Assembly: GCA_025996865.1 (NCBI GenBank)
Contig: BNTV01000032.1
Coordinates: 1-42,366, forward strand
Reading direction: 5' to 3'
From: Bacteroidia bacterium
GTDB taxonomy: Bacteria; Bacteroidota; Bacteroidia; Bacteroidales; Azobacteroidaceae
Length of the DNA stretch: 42,366 nucleotides
Position numbers and translations under genes: made by a program. Of this stretch, positions 7,587 through 17,747 are shown in pieces. Below the pieces are notes generated by a model, which worked only from the letters and a program-made list of their open reading frames with translations, ran no database searches and was not told the DNA's origin. Position 1 is the stretch's first letter. Each line of letters starts with the position of its first letter.

Positions 7587-9153
7587 ATTACAATGGCTCA
7601 CTTCCTTACTCGCTGTTTTGACAGTGACGGGAGTTCGTGCGCAACAAACTATCGAACCGCCCAAATTGGTAATCAACATTGTAGTTGACCAATTGCGAGG
7701 CGATTATCTGCAATATTTCAGTCCCACTTTCGGCGATAAAGGCTTCAAGCGTTTGATAAACGAAGGATTGGTTTATCACCGGGTGGATTTCGGTTTTCCC
7801 AATGTTGGGCGAGCATCTTCTATTGCAACGATTTACACCGGCGCTTATCCTTATTTTCACGGGATTGTCGCCGACAAAAAAATGGATTTCGAATCTCTGC
7901 GGGAAGTTTCTATTCTTTTTGACGATACCTATCTTGGAAATTACACGACCGACCGCTTTTCGCCCCTGGCTTTGTTAAGTTCCACGATAAGTGACGAGCT
8001 GAAAATAGAAACAGGTGGAGTATCAGATGTTTATGCGATTGCTCCCGATGCCGGAGAAGCGATTTTATCGGCAGGAAAATACGGCGATGCGGCTTTCTGG
8101 TTGGACGACTACAATGGGAACTGGGCGACAACGACTTATTACAAAAACATTCCCTGGTATGTTGACCGTTACAATTCGGCACAGGCGCCTGCGAATAGTC
8201 CCGACCGGGTTTGGACGCCGGCTTTGGTTTCCTACAACGGTTTTCCTTATTCCAAAGATAATGGAGCTTTCAGGCATACAATTTCCAAAAACGATAAAGA
8301 TAAATTCCTGAGATTCAAGCAAACCCCTTTTGTTAATACGGAAATTACCAATTTGGCCGGCCTTTTCTTCGAATATGCCGATTTTGGGAAACGGGGTTAT
8401 CCCGATTTTTTGTCAATTGCTTATTATGCAGGAGATTACCAATCAAATAATTCCAAAGAATTTGGTTGGGAAATCCAGGATACTTATTACCGCTTGGATA
8501 AAGAAATTGAAAAATTGTTGGATTTAGCGGATAAAAAAGTAGGACTTAAAAATGTTTTGGTCGTGCTAACGTCCAATGGTTATTATGATTACAAAGTTCA
8601 ACCGTCGGAGAAATATAAACCGGACGGAGAATTTTATCCAAATCGCTGCACGGCTTTGCTAAACATGTATCTGATGGCCGTTTACGGTTCGGGAGACTGG
8701 GTAAAAGGCTACTACAACGAGCAAATTTACCTGAATAAAAAATTGGTTGAGGACAAGAAAGTCGATTGGAATGAAATTTTACATAAATCCGCCGATTTTA
8801 TTTCTCAATTTAGCGGTATTCAGGATGTTACAACGGCCGGACAATGGTATGTGAACGATGCCGGACGGGCGGGTGATTTTCGCCGCGGCATGAACAAAAA
8901 AATCAGTGGCGATTTGTATCTCGAATTACAGCCGGGTTGGGCGATCGTCCATGAAAATCAAGCCAATAAATCGGATTACAAGCAGAATAATTCTGTCCTT
9001 TCTCCATTGTTTATCTGGGGTGTAAATGTCAAAAAACAAGATGTTTACCGGAAAATCAAGGCGACGGAAATCGCTCCGACTTTGGCGTTTATCATGCGGA
9101 TTCGGCCGCCAAATGCTTGTCGGGAAGCGCCTTTGGAAGAAGTTATAAGATAA
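7567..9153 (+). CDS. Alkaline-phosphatase-fold protein, probably a pseudoenzyme
   Basis: The 528-residue product has a signal peptide to about residue 25 and then the PafA-type start IVVDQLRGDYL, with metal ligand Asp41. The end KATEIAPTLAFIMRIRPPNA is typical of the type I phosphodiesterase/alkaline phosphatase family. The active site is mostly gone. The nucleophile position before IYTG (Thr in PafA-like enzymes) appears to be Arg82. The usual D..GH reads DYQSNN, the usual LTADHG reads LTSNGYY, and the last His before PLLF reads Leu. I infer a periplasmic binding or scaffold role rather than hydrolysis. The residue alignment was done by eye. It overlaps the DUF4105 gene by 20 bases and lies 121 bases upstream of secA. 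Confidence 0.7.
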   Translation: MLRIKGKLQWLTSLLAVLTVTGVRAQQTIEPPKLVINIVVDQLRGDYLQYFSPTFGDKGFKRLINEGLVYHRVDFGFPNVGRASSIATIYTGAYPYFHGIVADKKMDFESLREVSILFDDTYLGNYTTDRFSPLALLSSTISDELKIETGGVSDVYAIAPDAGEAILSAGKYGDAAFWLDDYNGNWATTTYYKNIPWYVDRYNSAQAPANSPDRVWTPALVSYNGFPYSKDNGAFRHTISKNDKDKFLRFKQTPFVNTEITNLAGLFFEYADFGKRGYPDFLSIAYYAGDYQSNNSKEFGWEIQDTYYRLDKEIEKLLDLADKKVGLKNVLVVLTSNGYYDYKVQPSEKYKPDGEFYPNRCTALLNMYLMAVYGSGDWVKGYYNEQIYLNKKLVEDKKVDWNEILHKSADFISQFSGIQDVTTAGQWYVNDAGRAGDFRRGMNKKISGDLYLELQPGWAIVHENQANKSDYKQNNSVLSPLFIWGVNVKKQDVYRKIKATEIAPTLAFIMRIRPPNACREAPLEEVIR

Positions 9154-9155
9154 CC

Positions 9156-9236
9156 CCCCAACCCCCTGAAGGGGGAGTGGGTGCAGTGGGTTTAATAATT
9201 GTGCTGCGGCAAAGTCCCCTTTAGGGGATTTAGGGG
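9156..9236. repeat. REP-like palindromic repeats between phosphatase-like gene and secA
   Basis: Two G/C-rich palindromes lie in this short gap. One is CCCCCTGAAGGGGG, inside an ACCCCC-rich context. The other is AGTCCCCTTTAGGGGATT followed by TAGGGG. Repeats of this form are common between genes in Bacteroidota. They may also end or slow transcription before secA. Confidence 0.5.
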
Positions 9237-9274
9237 TAAAAAAATAAAAATTAATTAAAAATTTAGAATATATT

Positions 9275-12200
9275 ATGGGTTTCAACGATATTTTATCCAA
9301 ATTGTTTGGGAATAAGGCCCAACGCGACTTAAGGGAAATCTCTCCTTACGTGGAGAAGATTAAAGCGGTCTATCCCGACATTGAAGCGCTTTCGAACGAC
9401 GAATTACGCGCTCGCACAGAATTAATTAAGCAAAAAATTGAAGACGCTGTAAAAACAGAAAAAGATAAAATTGCCGAATTAAAAGCCAAGATTGAAACGC
9501 TCGAACTGGAAGAACGTGAAACTGTTTGGGCGGAAATCGACAAGATTGAAAAAGAGGTTTTGATTTTGCAGGAAAGAATTTTGGACGAAGTGATGCCCGA
9601 AGTCTTTGCCATTGTCAAAGATACCGCGCGCCGCTTCAAAGAAAATGAACAAACGATTGTCACCGCTAATGATTTTGACCGTCAATTAGCTGTGACACAT
9701 GATTTTGTGAGCATCGACGGCGACAAGGCGATTTATTACAATCACTGGAATGCCGGTGGAAACGAAATCGTTTGGGACATGGTGCATTACGATGTGCAGC
9801 TGTTTGGCGGCGTCGTTTTGCACAATTTCAGTTCCAAGAAATACGAAAAGGACTCGGATGATGCCAAACTCAGCAAAAGGGTGCGCGGATACATTGCGGA
9901 AATGGCTACCGGTGAAGGAAAAACCTTGGTGGCGACTCTGCCCGTTTTCTTGAACGCATTGACTCACAACGGCGTTCACCTCGTTACGGTCAACGATTAT
10001 TTGTCGAAACGCGACTCGGAATGGATGGGACCTTTGTATATGTTCCACGGTTTGTCGGTGGATTGTATCGACAGACATCAACCGAACTCCGACGCCCGAC
10101 GCAAAGCCTATGAAGCGGATATTACTTTCGGAACGAACAACGAATTTGGGTTCGATTATCTGCGCGATAATATGGCGATTAGCCCTAAAGACTTGGTACA
10201 ACGGAAACACAATTATGCGATTGTGGACGAAGTGGACTCGGTGTTGATTGACGATGCGCGTACCCCTTTGATTATTTCCGGTCCGGTTCCGAAAGGAGAA
10301 GACCAGTTGTATGAAGAATACCGCAGCCGTGTGGAAAATTTAGTTTCCGTGCAAAGAAGCATGACCACCAAGTTGTTGGCCGACGCCAAACAAAAATTAA
10401 ATTCTTCGAATCAAAAAGAAGCTGACGAAGGAAATATCTTGCTTTACCGCTCTTTCAAAGGGATGCCGAAGAACAAGGCTTTAATTAAATTCCTGAGTGA
10501 ATCGGGCGTAAAAGCCGGAATGCTGAAAACCGAAGAGTATTATATGCAGCAACAAAACCGGGAAATGCACATCATCACCGATCCGCTGTATTTTGTCATC
10601 GACGAAAAAAACAATACCATCGAATTGACGGACAAAGGGATAGACCTCTTAACCGGAAATTCGGACGACCCGCAATTTTTCGTATTGCCCGATATTGGCG
10701 TTCAGATTGTACAAATCGAACAAGAAGGCGGTACGGATGAGGAAATGCAAACGAAAAAAGATGAATTGTTGCAGAATTACGCCGTTAAATCGGAACGTGT
10801 ACACACCGTCAATCAATTGCTGAAAGCTTATTGTTTGTTTGAAAGAGACGACGAATATGTAGTCATTGAGAATAAGGTGAAAATCGTTGATGAACAAACA
10901 GGCCGTATCATGGAAGGCCGCCGTTATTCCGACGGATTGCATCAAGCGATTGAAGCCAAGGAACGGGTTCATGTAGAAGCTGCTACACAGACTTTTGCGA
11001 CGATTACCCTGCAAAATTATTTCCGTATGTACCACAAACTCGCAGGGATGACCGGTACGGCCGAGACGGAAGCCGGCGAATTTTGGGACATCTACAAATT
11101 GGATGTGGTGGTTATCCCGACCAACCGTTCGGTGATTCGGAATGATATGAATGACCGGATTTACAAAACAGCCCGGGAAAAGTACGCCGCAGTCATCGAA
11201 GAAATTGTGAAAATGCGGGATGAAGGCCGTCCGGTATTGGTCGGTACGACTTCGGTGGAAATTTCGGAGTTGTTGAGCCGTATGCTTACCATGCGGAAAA
11301 TTGCCCACAATGTTTTAAATGCCAAACTGCACCAGAAAGAAGCGGAAATTGTTGCGCAAGCCGGTCAGACAGGGACAGTTACGATTGCTACAAACATGGC
11401 CGGACGCGGTACGGACATCAAACTTTCTTCTGCCGTGAAAGAAGCCGGAGGTTTGGCAATTATCGGTACTGCACGTCACGATTCCCGCCGGGTTGACCGT
11501 CAGTTGCGCGGTCGTTCCGGTCGTCAGGGAGACCCCGGTTCGTCAGTGTTCTTTATTTCTTTGGAAGACGATTTGATGCGTTTATTCGCTACCGAACGTA
11601 TTGCCGGAATGATGGACAAGATGGGTTTCAAAGAAGGTGAAGTGTTGGAACACAATTGGTTAAGCAAAACAGTAGAACGTGCCCAGAAAAAAGTCGAAGA
11701 GAATAACTTCGGTATTCGTAAACGTTTGTTGGAATACGATGACGTGATGAATTCCCAGCGCGAAGTCGTTTATACCCGCCGCCGTCACGCCTTGATGGGC
11801 GAACGCATAGGCCTTGATGTCTTGAATGTGATATATGACACTTCTTCCGCTATTTGTGAACAATATCTTGAAGCCGGTGATTTTGAGGGACTTAGAATGG
11901 AGTTGTTCAAAGTTTTAGCGATTGAAGTTCCATTTTCGGAAGATGAATTTAAAAGCCGGAAGCCGGAAACGGTGGCCGAAAAAGTGTTCGATATTGCACT
12001 TGAAAGTTTTAAACGGAAAACCGACAGGATGGCGCAAATAGCCAGTCCGGTCATCAAACAGGTTTACGAAGAACAAGGGGGCAGGTATGAGAACATTGTG
12101 GTTCCGGTGACCGATGGCAAGCGGGTTTACAACATCCAGTGCAACCTCAAGGAAGCTTATGAAACCGGCGGTAAAGACATTGTGAAGTCGTTCGAAAAAG

Positions 12201-12646
12201 CCATCATGCTCCATTCTATTGACGAATCTTGGAAAGAGCATTTGCGCGAAATGGACGATTTACGTCAATCGGTACAAAATGCCAGCTACGAAAATAAAGA
12301 TCCGTTGTTGATATACAAATTGGAATCTTACGATTTGTTCCGGAAAATGGTTGATGACATGAACCGTAAATCGGTTTCGATTTTGATGCGCGGACAAATC
12401 CCGATGCGCGAACCGGAGCAAGTTCGTCAAGCTGCTCCCGAACGCAAAACGGATTACAGCAAGTACCGCACCCAAAAGGACGATATCGAGGAAAGCCGGC
12501 AACGGCAGCGGGATGTGGCTTCCCGTGATACCCGTGAACAACAAATTACAGCGCCGGTACGCGCCGAAAAGACGGTGGGGCGGAATGATCCTTGTCCTTG
12601 CGGTAGCGGGAAGAAGTATAAAAACTGCTGTGCAAAAAGCCTTTAG
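9275..12646 (+). CDS. secA: Preprotein translocase ATPase SecA
   Basis: The 1123-residue product is the SecA motor that drives unfolded preproteins through SecYEG at the inner membrane. Visible marks are EMATGEGKT (Walker A, about residues 208-216), [33 protein letters not shown] (Walker B/DEAD), [23 protein letters not shown] and [15 protein letters not shown]. It ends with the zinc motif [13 protein letters not shown] (about 1107-1119), which binds SecB and phospholipid in other bacteria. It is longer than the roughly 900-residue Escherichia coli protein. The extra length is a charged helical insertion near residues 60-110 and more between the two motor halves, as in other Bacteroidota SecA proteins. 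The stop overlaps the convergent gene's stop by 4 bases. Confidence 0.98.
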   Translation: MGFNDILSKLFGNKAQRDLREISPYVEKIKAVYPDIEALSNDELRARTELIKQKIEDAVKTEKDKIAELKAKIETLELEERETVWAEIDKIEKEVLILQERILDEVMPEVFAIVKDTARRFKENEQTIVTANDFDRQLAVTHDFVSIDGDKAIYYNHWNAGGNEIVWDMVHYDVQLFGGVVLHNFSSKKYEKDSDDAKLSKRVRGYIAEMATGEGKTLVATLPVFLNALTHNGVHLVTVNDYLSKRDSEWMGPLYMFHGLSVDCIDRHQPNSDARRKAYEADITFGTNNEFGFDYLRDNMAISPKDLVQRKHNYAIVDEVDSVLIDDARTPLIISGPVPKGEDQLYEEYRSRVENLVSVQRSMTTKLLADAKQKLNSSNQKEADEGNILLYRSFKGMPKNKALIKFLSESGVKAGMLKTEEYYMQQQNREMHIITDPLYFVIDEKNNTIELTDKGIDLLTGNSDDPQFFVLPDIGVQIVQIEQEGGTDEEMQTKKDELLQNYAVKSERVHTVNQLLKAYCLFERDDEYVVIENKVKIVDEQTGRIMEGRRYSDGLHQAIEAKERVHVEAATQTFATITLQNYFRMYHKLAGMTGTAETEAGEFWDIYKLDVVVIPTNRSVIRNDMNDRIYKTAREKYAAVIEEIVKMRDEGRPVLVGTTSVEISELLSRMLTMRKIAHNVLNAKLHQKEAEIVAQAGQTGTVTIATNMAGRGTDIKLSSAVKEAGGLAIIGTARHDSRRVDRQLRGRSGRQGDPGSSVFFISLEDDLMRLFATERIAGMMDKMGFKEGEVLEHNWLSKTVERAQKKVEENNFGIRKRLLEYDDVMNSQREVVYTRRRHALMGERIGLDVLNVIYDTSSAICEQYLEAGDFEGLRMELFKVLAIEVPFSEDEFKSRKPETVAEKVFDIALESFKRKTDRMAQIASPVIKQVYEEQGGRYENIVVPVTDGKRVYNIQCNLKEAYETGGKDIVKSFEKAIMLHSIDESWKEHLREMDDLRQSVQNASYENKDPLLIYKLESYDLFRKMVDDMNRKSVSILMRGQIPMREPEQVRQAAPERKTDYSKYRTQKDDIEESRQRQRDVASRDTREQQITAPVRAEKTVGRNDPCPCGSGKKYKNCCAKSL

Positions 12647-13179
12647 GCAATCCGCACTTTCACAATCGCTTTCTTCACCGGAACATTTTCTTTAACTTTC
12701 ACGGCGGGGCGATGCGCATCGCTTGGGAAGAAAATAAAGAAATTTGATGTATCGGCAAGATAGTATTGCATATCGTTCGGCTGCATGAAATAAATATCTT
12801 TTTCTTCGCTGTAAGGCGTTGGATTTTGGGTGTTGGACAAAGGCGTCAGACCCATAAGTTCCTCGCCGGTAATCATGAATTGAATATCCGCGTATTTGAT
12901 ATGTGCTTCACATTTAGCATCTTCTGTGTTTTTTGTGTCGTATTCGTTGATATTCACAAACAAATTTTCATCATCTATTACCTGTTTTCCTTCGGGTAGA
13001 TGCGGAAATTCCGGACTGGCTAAGAAGCGGAACGCTTTCTGCCAAAGTTTGGGATTAGCGGCGTATTGACGTATAAATTCTTCTTTATTAACGGTTTCAT
13101 CCGGTTGCGCTTGCAAACCTTCTTTCCAATCGCCTTTTGCGTACCAAGCTAAATCGTAATTGTTCGCTGTATTACTCAT
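12643..13179 (-). CDS. YhcH/YjgK/YiaL family protein (DUF386)
   Basis: The 178-residue product carries [23 protein letters not shown] and [16 protein letters not shown], the core of the YhcH/YjgK/YiaL (DUF386) cupin-like family. Members are linked to sugar handling. One, NanQ, speeds anomerisation of N-acetylneuraminate, and others are called beta-galactosidase subunit beta. A metal site with His from DAHRP and acidic residues is expected. It points toward secA and shares 4 bases with its stop. On the minus strand a -7 box TAATTTTG (13211-13218) lies 32 bases upstream of the ATG. No sugar gene is nearby, so the substrate is unknown. Confidence 0.85.
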   Translation of the reverse strand: MSNTANNYDLAWYAKGDWKEGLQAQPDETVNKEEFIRQYAANPKLWQKAFRFLASPEFPHLPEGKQVIDDENLFVNINEYDTKNTEDAKCEAHIKYADIQFMITGEELMGLTPLSNTQNPTPYSEEKDIYFMQPNDMQYYLADTSNFFIFFPSDAHRPAVKVKENVPVKKAIVKVRIA

Positions 13180-13210
13180 ATTTTTTATTTTTATTTTGTT
13201 AGACTGGGTG

Positions 13211-13218
13211 CAAAATTA
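13211..13218 (-). promoter_or_regulatory. -7 promoter box for the YhcH-family gene
   Basis: On the minus strand this reads TAATTTTG, an exact TAnnTTTG match, 32 bases upstream of the ATG at 13179. The -33 TTG candidate is only 15 bases away, which is short. Confidence 0.4.
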
Positions 13219-13288
13219 GTAAAATTTCAGTATCAATGCCGAAATATTTAGCCTCAATTTAATATTTAGCCAAATAATTTATTCTTTG

Positions 13289-13296
13289 TATCTTTG
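13289..13296 (+). promoter_or_regulatory. -7 promoter box for the MoxR-type gene
   Basis: TATCTTTG matches TAnnTTTG exactly. It lies downstream of the in-frame TTG at 13286, so translation must start at the ATG at 13310 or 13316. This leaves a very short leader. Confidence 0.5.
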
Positions 13297-13309
13297 TCGA
13301 AAATTTAAA

Positions 13310-14167
13310 ATGTTCATGGACAAAGATACAATCCTCACTCACAAGGCAAAACCGGAAGCATTATTCATCTCCGACGTCAAATGGAAGTTCCTCAATTATT
13401 GCGTTTTACAAGGGAAAAATGTCTTAATCACCGGACCTGCCGGAAGCGGCAAAACCATCACCATCAAGCAGATTGCCGAAACGTATAAAGACTCGCATCC
13501 GTTTTTTTACATCAATTGCGGAAGTACGCAAGACCCCCGTTCAACGTTTATCGGAAACACTCACTATGATAAATCTTCGGGCACATTCTTCTCTCAATCC
13601 TATTTTGTGAGAGCCATTCAAATACCCAACGCGATTATTTTGCTGGATGAAATTTCCCGTGCGCATCCCGAAGCGTGGAACATCTTAATGTCGGTCTTGG
13701 ACATCAATCAGCGCTATCTTCGCTTGGACGAGGAAGTGGACAATCCGACTATTTTTGTTGCCGACGGCATTACTTTTATGGCGACCGCCAATATCGGGAA
13801 CGAATATACCTCTTCCCGAACAATGGATAAGGGATTGTTAGACAGATTTCTGCAAATTGAAATGGAAGTCTTGAGTTTGGATGAAGAATATCAACTGCTT
13901 CAAACGTATTTTCCGAACACAGAAAAACGGGGATTGAATGTCATCGCGCAGATAGCGGAACGGACGCGGAAAGAAGTGCAAAGCCACAGTCCCAAGATTA
14001 GTTTTGCCATCTCCACCCGAACCACCCTTGAAATGGCGCGCTTGCTCGAAAATGGTTTCACGTTAGCAGAGGCTGCCGAAATTTTGATTTATCCGGCCTA
14101 CGACTCGGTAGGTGGGAACGATAGTGAACGAACATTTGTCAAACAATTGGCGCAACGTTATTTGTGA
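13310..14167 (+). CDS. MoxR-type AAA+ ATPase (CbbQ/NirQ-like)
   Basis: From ATG at 13310 the product is 285 residues. Visible parts are Walker A GPAGSGKT (about 42-49), Walker B IILLDEISRAHPEAWN, the sensor-1 stretch FMATANIGNEYTSS, and GLLDRFLQIEM. It resembles the MoxR branch of AAA+ proteins, which work with VWA-domain partners to remodel or insert cofactors into other proteins (CbbQ-CbbO, NorQ-NorD). The next gene is such a VWA protein, 2 bases after the stop. The open frame extends to a TTG at 13286, but a -7 promoter box sits inside that extension. The client of this pair is not visible in the window. Confidence 0.85.
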   Translation: MFMDKDTILTHKAKPEALFISDVKWKFLNYCVLQGKNVLITGPAGSGKTITIKQIAETYKDSHPFFYINCGSTQDPRSTFIGNTHYDKSSGTFFSQSYFVRAIQIPNAIILLDEISRAHPEAWNILMSVLDINQRYLRLDEEVDNPTIFVADGITFMATANIGNEYTSSRTMDKGLLDRFLQIEMEVLSLDEEYQLLQTYFPNTEKRGLNVIAQIAERTRKEVQSHSPKISFAISTRTTLEMARLLENGFTLAEAAEILIYPAYDSVGGNDSERTFVKQLAQRYL

Positions 14168-14169
14168 CA

Positions 14170-16134
14170 ATGAAAGAAAAAATCCGCGAAAATCCGAAAA
14201 ATCCGCGTCATCTGCGTGCCAAAAGCCTGTCCGATTATTGGTTAGTCAACCGTGAGCCGGATTTGAATAACCTGTTCGATTTGTTGAAACTGCAAAGCGC
14301 GGTTGCTAATTTCGTAAAAATTGTTTCCGGTCGCGATATTCCGGTGGAATTTAAAGTGAATAACGAAAAATCGACCATTGATAAAATCATTATTTCTGCC
14401 GACCTGAGCAATATTGATGCAACGGTCGGATGGGCGATTCACGAAACTTTGTCCCTTATTTATACCACAAAATGGATTACCGCCAAATTGGTTATGTTGG
14501 TCAATAATGATTATTTAGCTCGTTTTCAGCAAGATAATATCAAGGATATTTACCGGACCAGAAAACGGATAATTACCGAAATCGAAAATATCTACCATTT
14601 GATAGAATATTGGCGCTTGGACGATTTTGCTATCCGCACTTCGCCGGGATACAAGGGTTATATTGCGGAAGCGTATCGTTTGTATTTCAATCCGAACGAA
14701 ATCATCCAAATGTTTATTGCGGAAATTAAGACGTTGATAATTTCACATAAAGCCCCCGAACATCAATACACCTTTAATTCGGTATTAAATGCTTTGTTAG
14801 TGCAAGTTATCCATAGCGAAAATTATAAAGATATTTGCAAAAGAACGCTGAAAAATTTAGATAGGGTGGATGAAACCACGCCGATGTTTCGCATTTATTT
14901 AGAAATAAAAGCATTGATAGACATCAATCACATCGGGCGCTTGAAAGATTCCGAAGATAGTTTGAATTTGGCAATAGAAATCTGGGAATCCGTCCGCAAA
15001 GCACAAAGTTTGCTCGGGACTAAAATCCATTGGGAAAAAAGCAATATAGATAATCCCAACGATTTTGAAAAATCGGAATCGGACGATTTGACGGCTAAAG
15101 TGCTGAAAGCAGCCAATCTGGATGTGGACAAAAAAGCAATTTCCGTCAGTCACAAAGAAGAACTCAAACTCCTTTCCAACGATTCGTCCAATAAAAACCA
15201 GACTTATTTTGCCAATCGCCGCATCAAAGTGGTGGTGTTGAAAGACCTGAATCGCGACTTGATATATTCGGGAAGATATATTTTTTTTGATACCGAAAAC
15301 ACGCATCACACCACCCATGCGGTGTTGGAAGGAATCAATCTCGGCAATCAATTGGCGAGGCGCATTTCGTTTCGCAACAATGAACGGCAAACGCATTTCT
15401 CCCGCCTGCAACAAGGGAAAATTGATAAACGCCTGCTTCATTCGGTGGTTTGCGGGAATGATGCGATTTTTTACCGCGAAAAAGAAGAAACATTTCCGGC
15501 GGTCAACTTTCATATTTCGATTGACGGTTCGCATTCCATGCAGGGAAGTTGTTTTCTGAAAAGCCTGAAAACAGCGGTTGCGATAGCTCAAGCGGGATAT
15601 TTAATCAGGAATATCAACGTTACCATTTCTTTGCGTTATCAAGTTGTGTCGGATGGGGCGCGATTGCCTTTGGTCTTGGTCGCTTACGACAGCAGGAAGG
15701 ATAAAATCGGCAAGATAAAGCAGTTATTTCCGTTTTTGAAAGCATCCGGCTCGACTCCCGAAGGATTGTGTTATTCTGTTATTACCGGTTTAATCGAAAA
15801 AAACACGACCGAAAATGCAGAAAACTATTTTGTCAATTTTTACGATGGAATGCCCTGTTTTATCGTGGACGACAGCTGTTGCTACGAAGGAAAACCGGCA
15901 ATGGAACACGTCCATGACGAAGTATTGCGGATGAAACGAAAAGACATTCAAGTATTGTCTTATTTTATTGTTTCCGAAAAATGGAAAATAGCAGAAGTGA
16001 AAACCGCATTTGCCGATTGCCAATATATGTATGGAAAAGATGCCAAGATGATAAATATCAATGATTTAGGAGAGTTGGCGCAGTCGCTGAATAATTTAAT
16101 TGCGAAACCGCATAAATGTAATCATTTTATTTGA
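14170..16134 (+). CDS. VWA-domain partner of the MoxR ATPase (CobT/NorD-like)
   Basis: From ATG at 14170 the product is 654 residues. An upstream GTG at 14164 overlaps the previous stop and is the alternative start. The N-terminal 400 residues are mostly helical and not recognised in detail. The C-terminal part, about 445-640, is a von Willebrand A domain with an intact MIDAS motif, ISIDGSHSM (Asp452, Ser454, Ser456). It continues with KASGSTPEGLCY, which holds the conserved Thr, and NFYDGMPCF with the conserved Asp region. This resembles the CobT/NorD/CbbO type that works with MoxR ATPases, and the two genes surely form an operon. It is expected to be cytoplasmic, with no signal peptide. The target protein is unknown. 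Confidence 0.75.
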   Translation: MKEKIRENPKNPRHLRAKSLSDYWLVNREPDLNNLFDLLKLQSAVANFVKIVSGRDIPVEFKVNNEKSTIDKIIISADLSNIDATVGWAIHETLSLIYTTKWITAKLVMLVNNDYLARFQQDNIKDIYRTRKRIITEIENIYHLIEYWRLDDFAIRTSPGYKGYIAEAYRLYFNPNEIIQMFIAEIKTLIISHKAPEHQYTFNSVLNALLVQVIHSENYKDICKRTLKNLDRVDETTPMFRIYLEIKALIDINHIGRLKDSEDSLNLAIEIWESVRKAQSLLGTKIHWEKSNIDNPNDFEKSESDDLTAKVLKAANLDVDKKAISVSHKEELKLLSNDSSNKNQTYFANRRIKVVVLKDLNRDLIYSGRYIFFDTENTHHTTHAVLEGINLGNQLARRISFRNNERQTHFSRLQQGKIDKRLLHSVVCGNDAIFYREKEETFPAVNFHISIDGSHSMQGSCFLKSLKTAVAIAQAGYLIRNINVTISLRYQVVSDGARLPLVLVAYDSRKDKIGKIKQLFPFLKASGSTPEGLCYSVITGLIEKNTTENAENYFVNFYDGMPCFIVDDSCCYEGKPAMEHVHDEVLRMKRKDIQVLSYFIVSEKWKIAEVKTAFADCQYMYGKDAKMININDLGELAQSLNNLIAKPHKCNHFI

Positions 16135-16154
16135 AATGAAATGTTACAAGCAAC

Positions 16155-17359
16155 TTATCCAACCACCCAGCGGCTCAAAGTGCGTTCTTCTGCGCTGAAC
16201 TCCGCACCGATTTTTACAATTGCTTTGTCGCCGGCATCAAGTTGTACATAAAGCCATATTTTACTTCCTCATTGGGGTAACCCAAACAATATTCATCCAA
16301 TTGCCTGTCATAGTCCTTGATGGTCAAATAACCGCTTTGATACAATAACGGAACCGGCTCTTTGTAATCAATTTGATAATCGGTAATGGAACGTAGTGGA
16401 AACTGTATGTCATTTTCCATCGTTTTTACATCAAAATCCATGTTTTTCAGCATTTTAACCAAAAAAGTAGGCGTACCTGTTTCGTACCAGTAATGCCCGA
16501 AATCAAGTCTCTCAAACGTATTCAGCAGACTGAACGGATTGTAGATATCTTCGCTTTCTCTGGCAAAATGATAGCCGTCGTAGCGTTTTTTAAGTTCGGC
16601 AAGCGTTTCGTCGTAAGTCAGTTTTTGTTTTTTTGCAAGGTTTGCTATTTCCGGTTGAAAATTTCTGACAAGTTCGTCTTTAGAGATGCCGCATATTCCG
16701 GCATACTTTTCGTTCATACTGATGTCCTGCAACTGATTCAAATCGCTGAAAATGCTGACTTTTGAGAATTTGGTAACACCGGTCAAGAACACAAAATGCA
16801 GGTAAGCATCGGCGTTTTTAAGTACGCCATAAAAACCTTTTAATACTGTTCGGATTTCATCATTAACATCAAGCTTGTCCATTGTGCCGAGCAAGGGTTT
16901 ATCGTACTCGTCAACCAATATGACCACTTTATGACCGGTCATTTCGTAAGCACGTTTTATGAGTCTGTCAAAACGCACAGACAACTCATCTGCAATGGTT
17001 TCTACTTCCCATTCTTTCTCATAATCGCTCAAAATACTGTCCAATACCACATTGAGGGTTTTAACATTAGTATATACGGCTTTATTGAAATCAATATAAA
17101 TGACGGGATATTCCACCCAATCCTTTTCCAAACCGGCCATCGCCAATCCCTCGAAAAGTTCCTTTTTACCGAGAAAATAGGCTTTGAGCGTGGAAAGAAA
17201 CAAGCTCTTTCCGAAGCGGCGCGGGCGACCGAGGAAATAGGGTGCATCGCTCTGTACAAGTTTATGAATATACATGGTTTTATCTACATATATATTATCA
17301 CCTGTGCGTAACTTCTCAAAATCCTGTATGCCGATGGGCAATTTTCTGTTGATTGACAT
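16155..17359 (-). pseudogene. AAA-ATPase-like/DUF1703 gene with an internal deletion in the nuclease domain
   Basis: From ATG at 17357-17359 the frame runs to a stop at 16214-16216, 381 residues. Motifs are LPIGIQDFEKLR, RPRRFGKSLFLS (Walker A-like), VVILVDEYDKPL (Walker B), LTGVTKFSKVSIFSDLNQL and RYDGYHF. It follows the family up to EEVKYGFMYNL and then ends in six unrelated residues. Just beyond, in another frame (16155-16238), the sequence reads DAGDKAIVKIGAEFSAEERT and ends RWVVG, the normal last strands of the PD-(D/E)XK domain. About 100 codons of nuclease have therefore been deleted, with a frameshift at the join near 16240. An intact promoter remains, so a nuclease-less ATPase may still be made. 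Confidence 0.75.
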
Positions 17360-17389
17360 AATCTTGTTGTTTTTAATGGCTATCAACGA

Positions 17390-17421
17390 CAAAGGTATAA
17401 AATATTCTTATAAGAATCAAA
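17390..17421 (-). promoter_or_regulatory. Promoter with a 14-bp palindrome between its boxes
   Basis: On the minus strand TTTG (17418-17421) and TACCTTTG (17390-17397) are 20 bases apart, a near-ideal Bacteroidota promoter. The spacer holds the perfect palindrome ATTCTTATAAGAAT (17404-17417), which is a possible operator. It drives the ATPase-like gene starting at 17359. This places the open-frame TTG at 17392 inside the -7 box, so that codon is not the start. Confidence 0.6.
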
Positions 17422-17579
17422 CCAGGAATTTAACAATTTTTAACCTCGAAACATTTGCAGAATCAAATAATCATCATGCATTTGCAGTGTACTATTAAAC
17501 TATTATACTAATAAATCATTATTTAATGTCGTTTAATTAAGGAATATGGTTGTTCGCTCTAAACGCCCATCAGGCGGAA

Positions 17580-17747
17580 ATCTTTGTAGGCGGGGTGCGT
17601 AATCCCCCGTTGATGATGCATTCCCCCCACATGTCGAGCCGTATCAGCGGCGAGATCTTGTATTGTCAATGTGTCGCAGTTGACGCTGCTGCGTGATTTG
17701 CACAGGACTAAACACCGAGTGCCGACACACGCGGTTTCTACAAAGAT
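17580..17747. other. Structured non-coding segment inside the IS
   Basis: ATCTTTGTAG at 17580-17589 and CTACAAAGAT at 17738-17747 are perfect 10-bp inverted arms. Smaller hairpins lie between them, such as GTCAA with TTGAC around TGTGTCGCAG and GCCG with CGGC around TATCAG. No long reading frame runs across it. It is richer in G+C than its flanks. It could be a structured RNA, a terminator region or a transposase-binding subterminal region. Confidence 0.35.

Noticed and set aside
8015..8527. Open frames inside the phosphatase-like and other long genes on both strands
   Set aside because: They are shadows of real genes, with no family similarity and no start signals.
17511..17520. Target-site duplication for the IS4 element
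   Set aside because: Both flanks are AT-rich and partly alike, but no one direct repeat is clear, so none is claimed.
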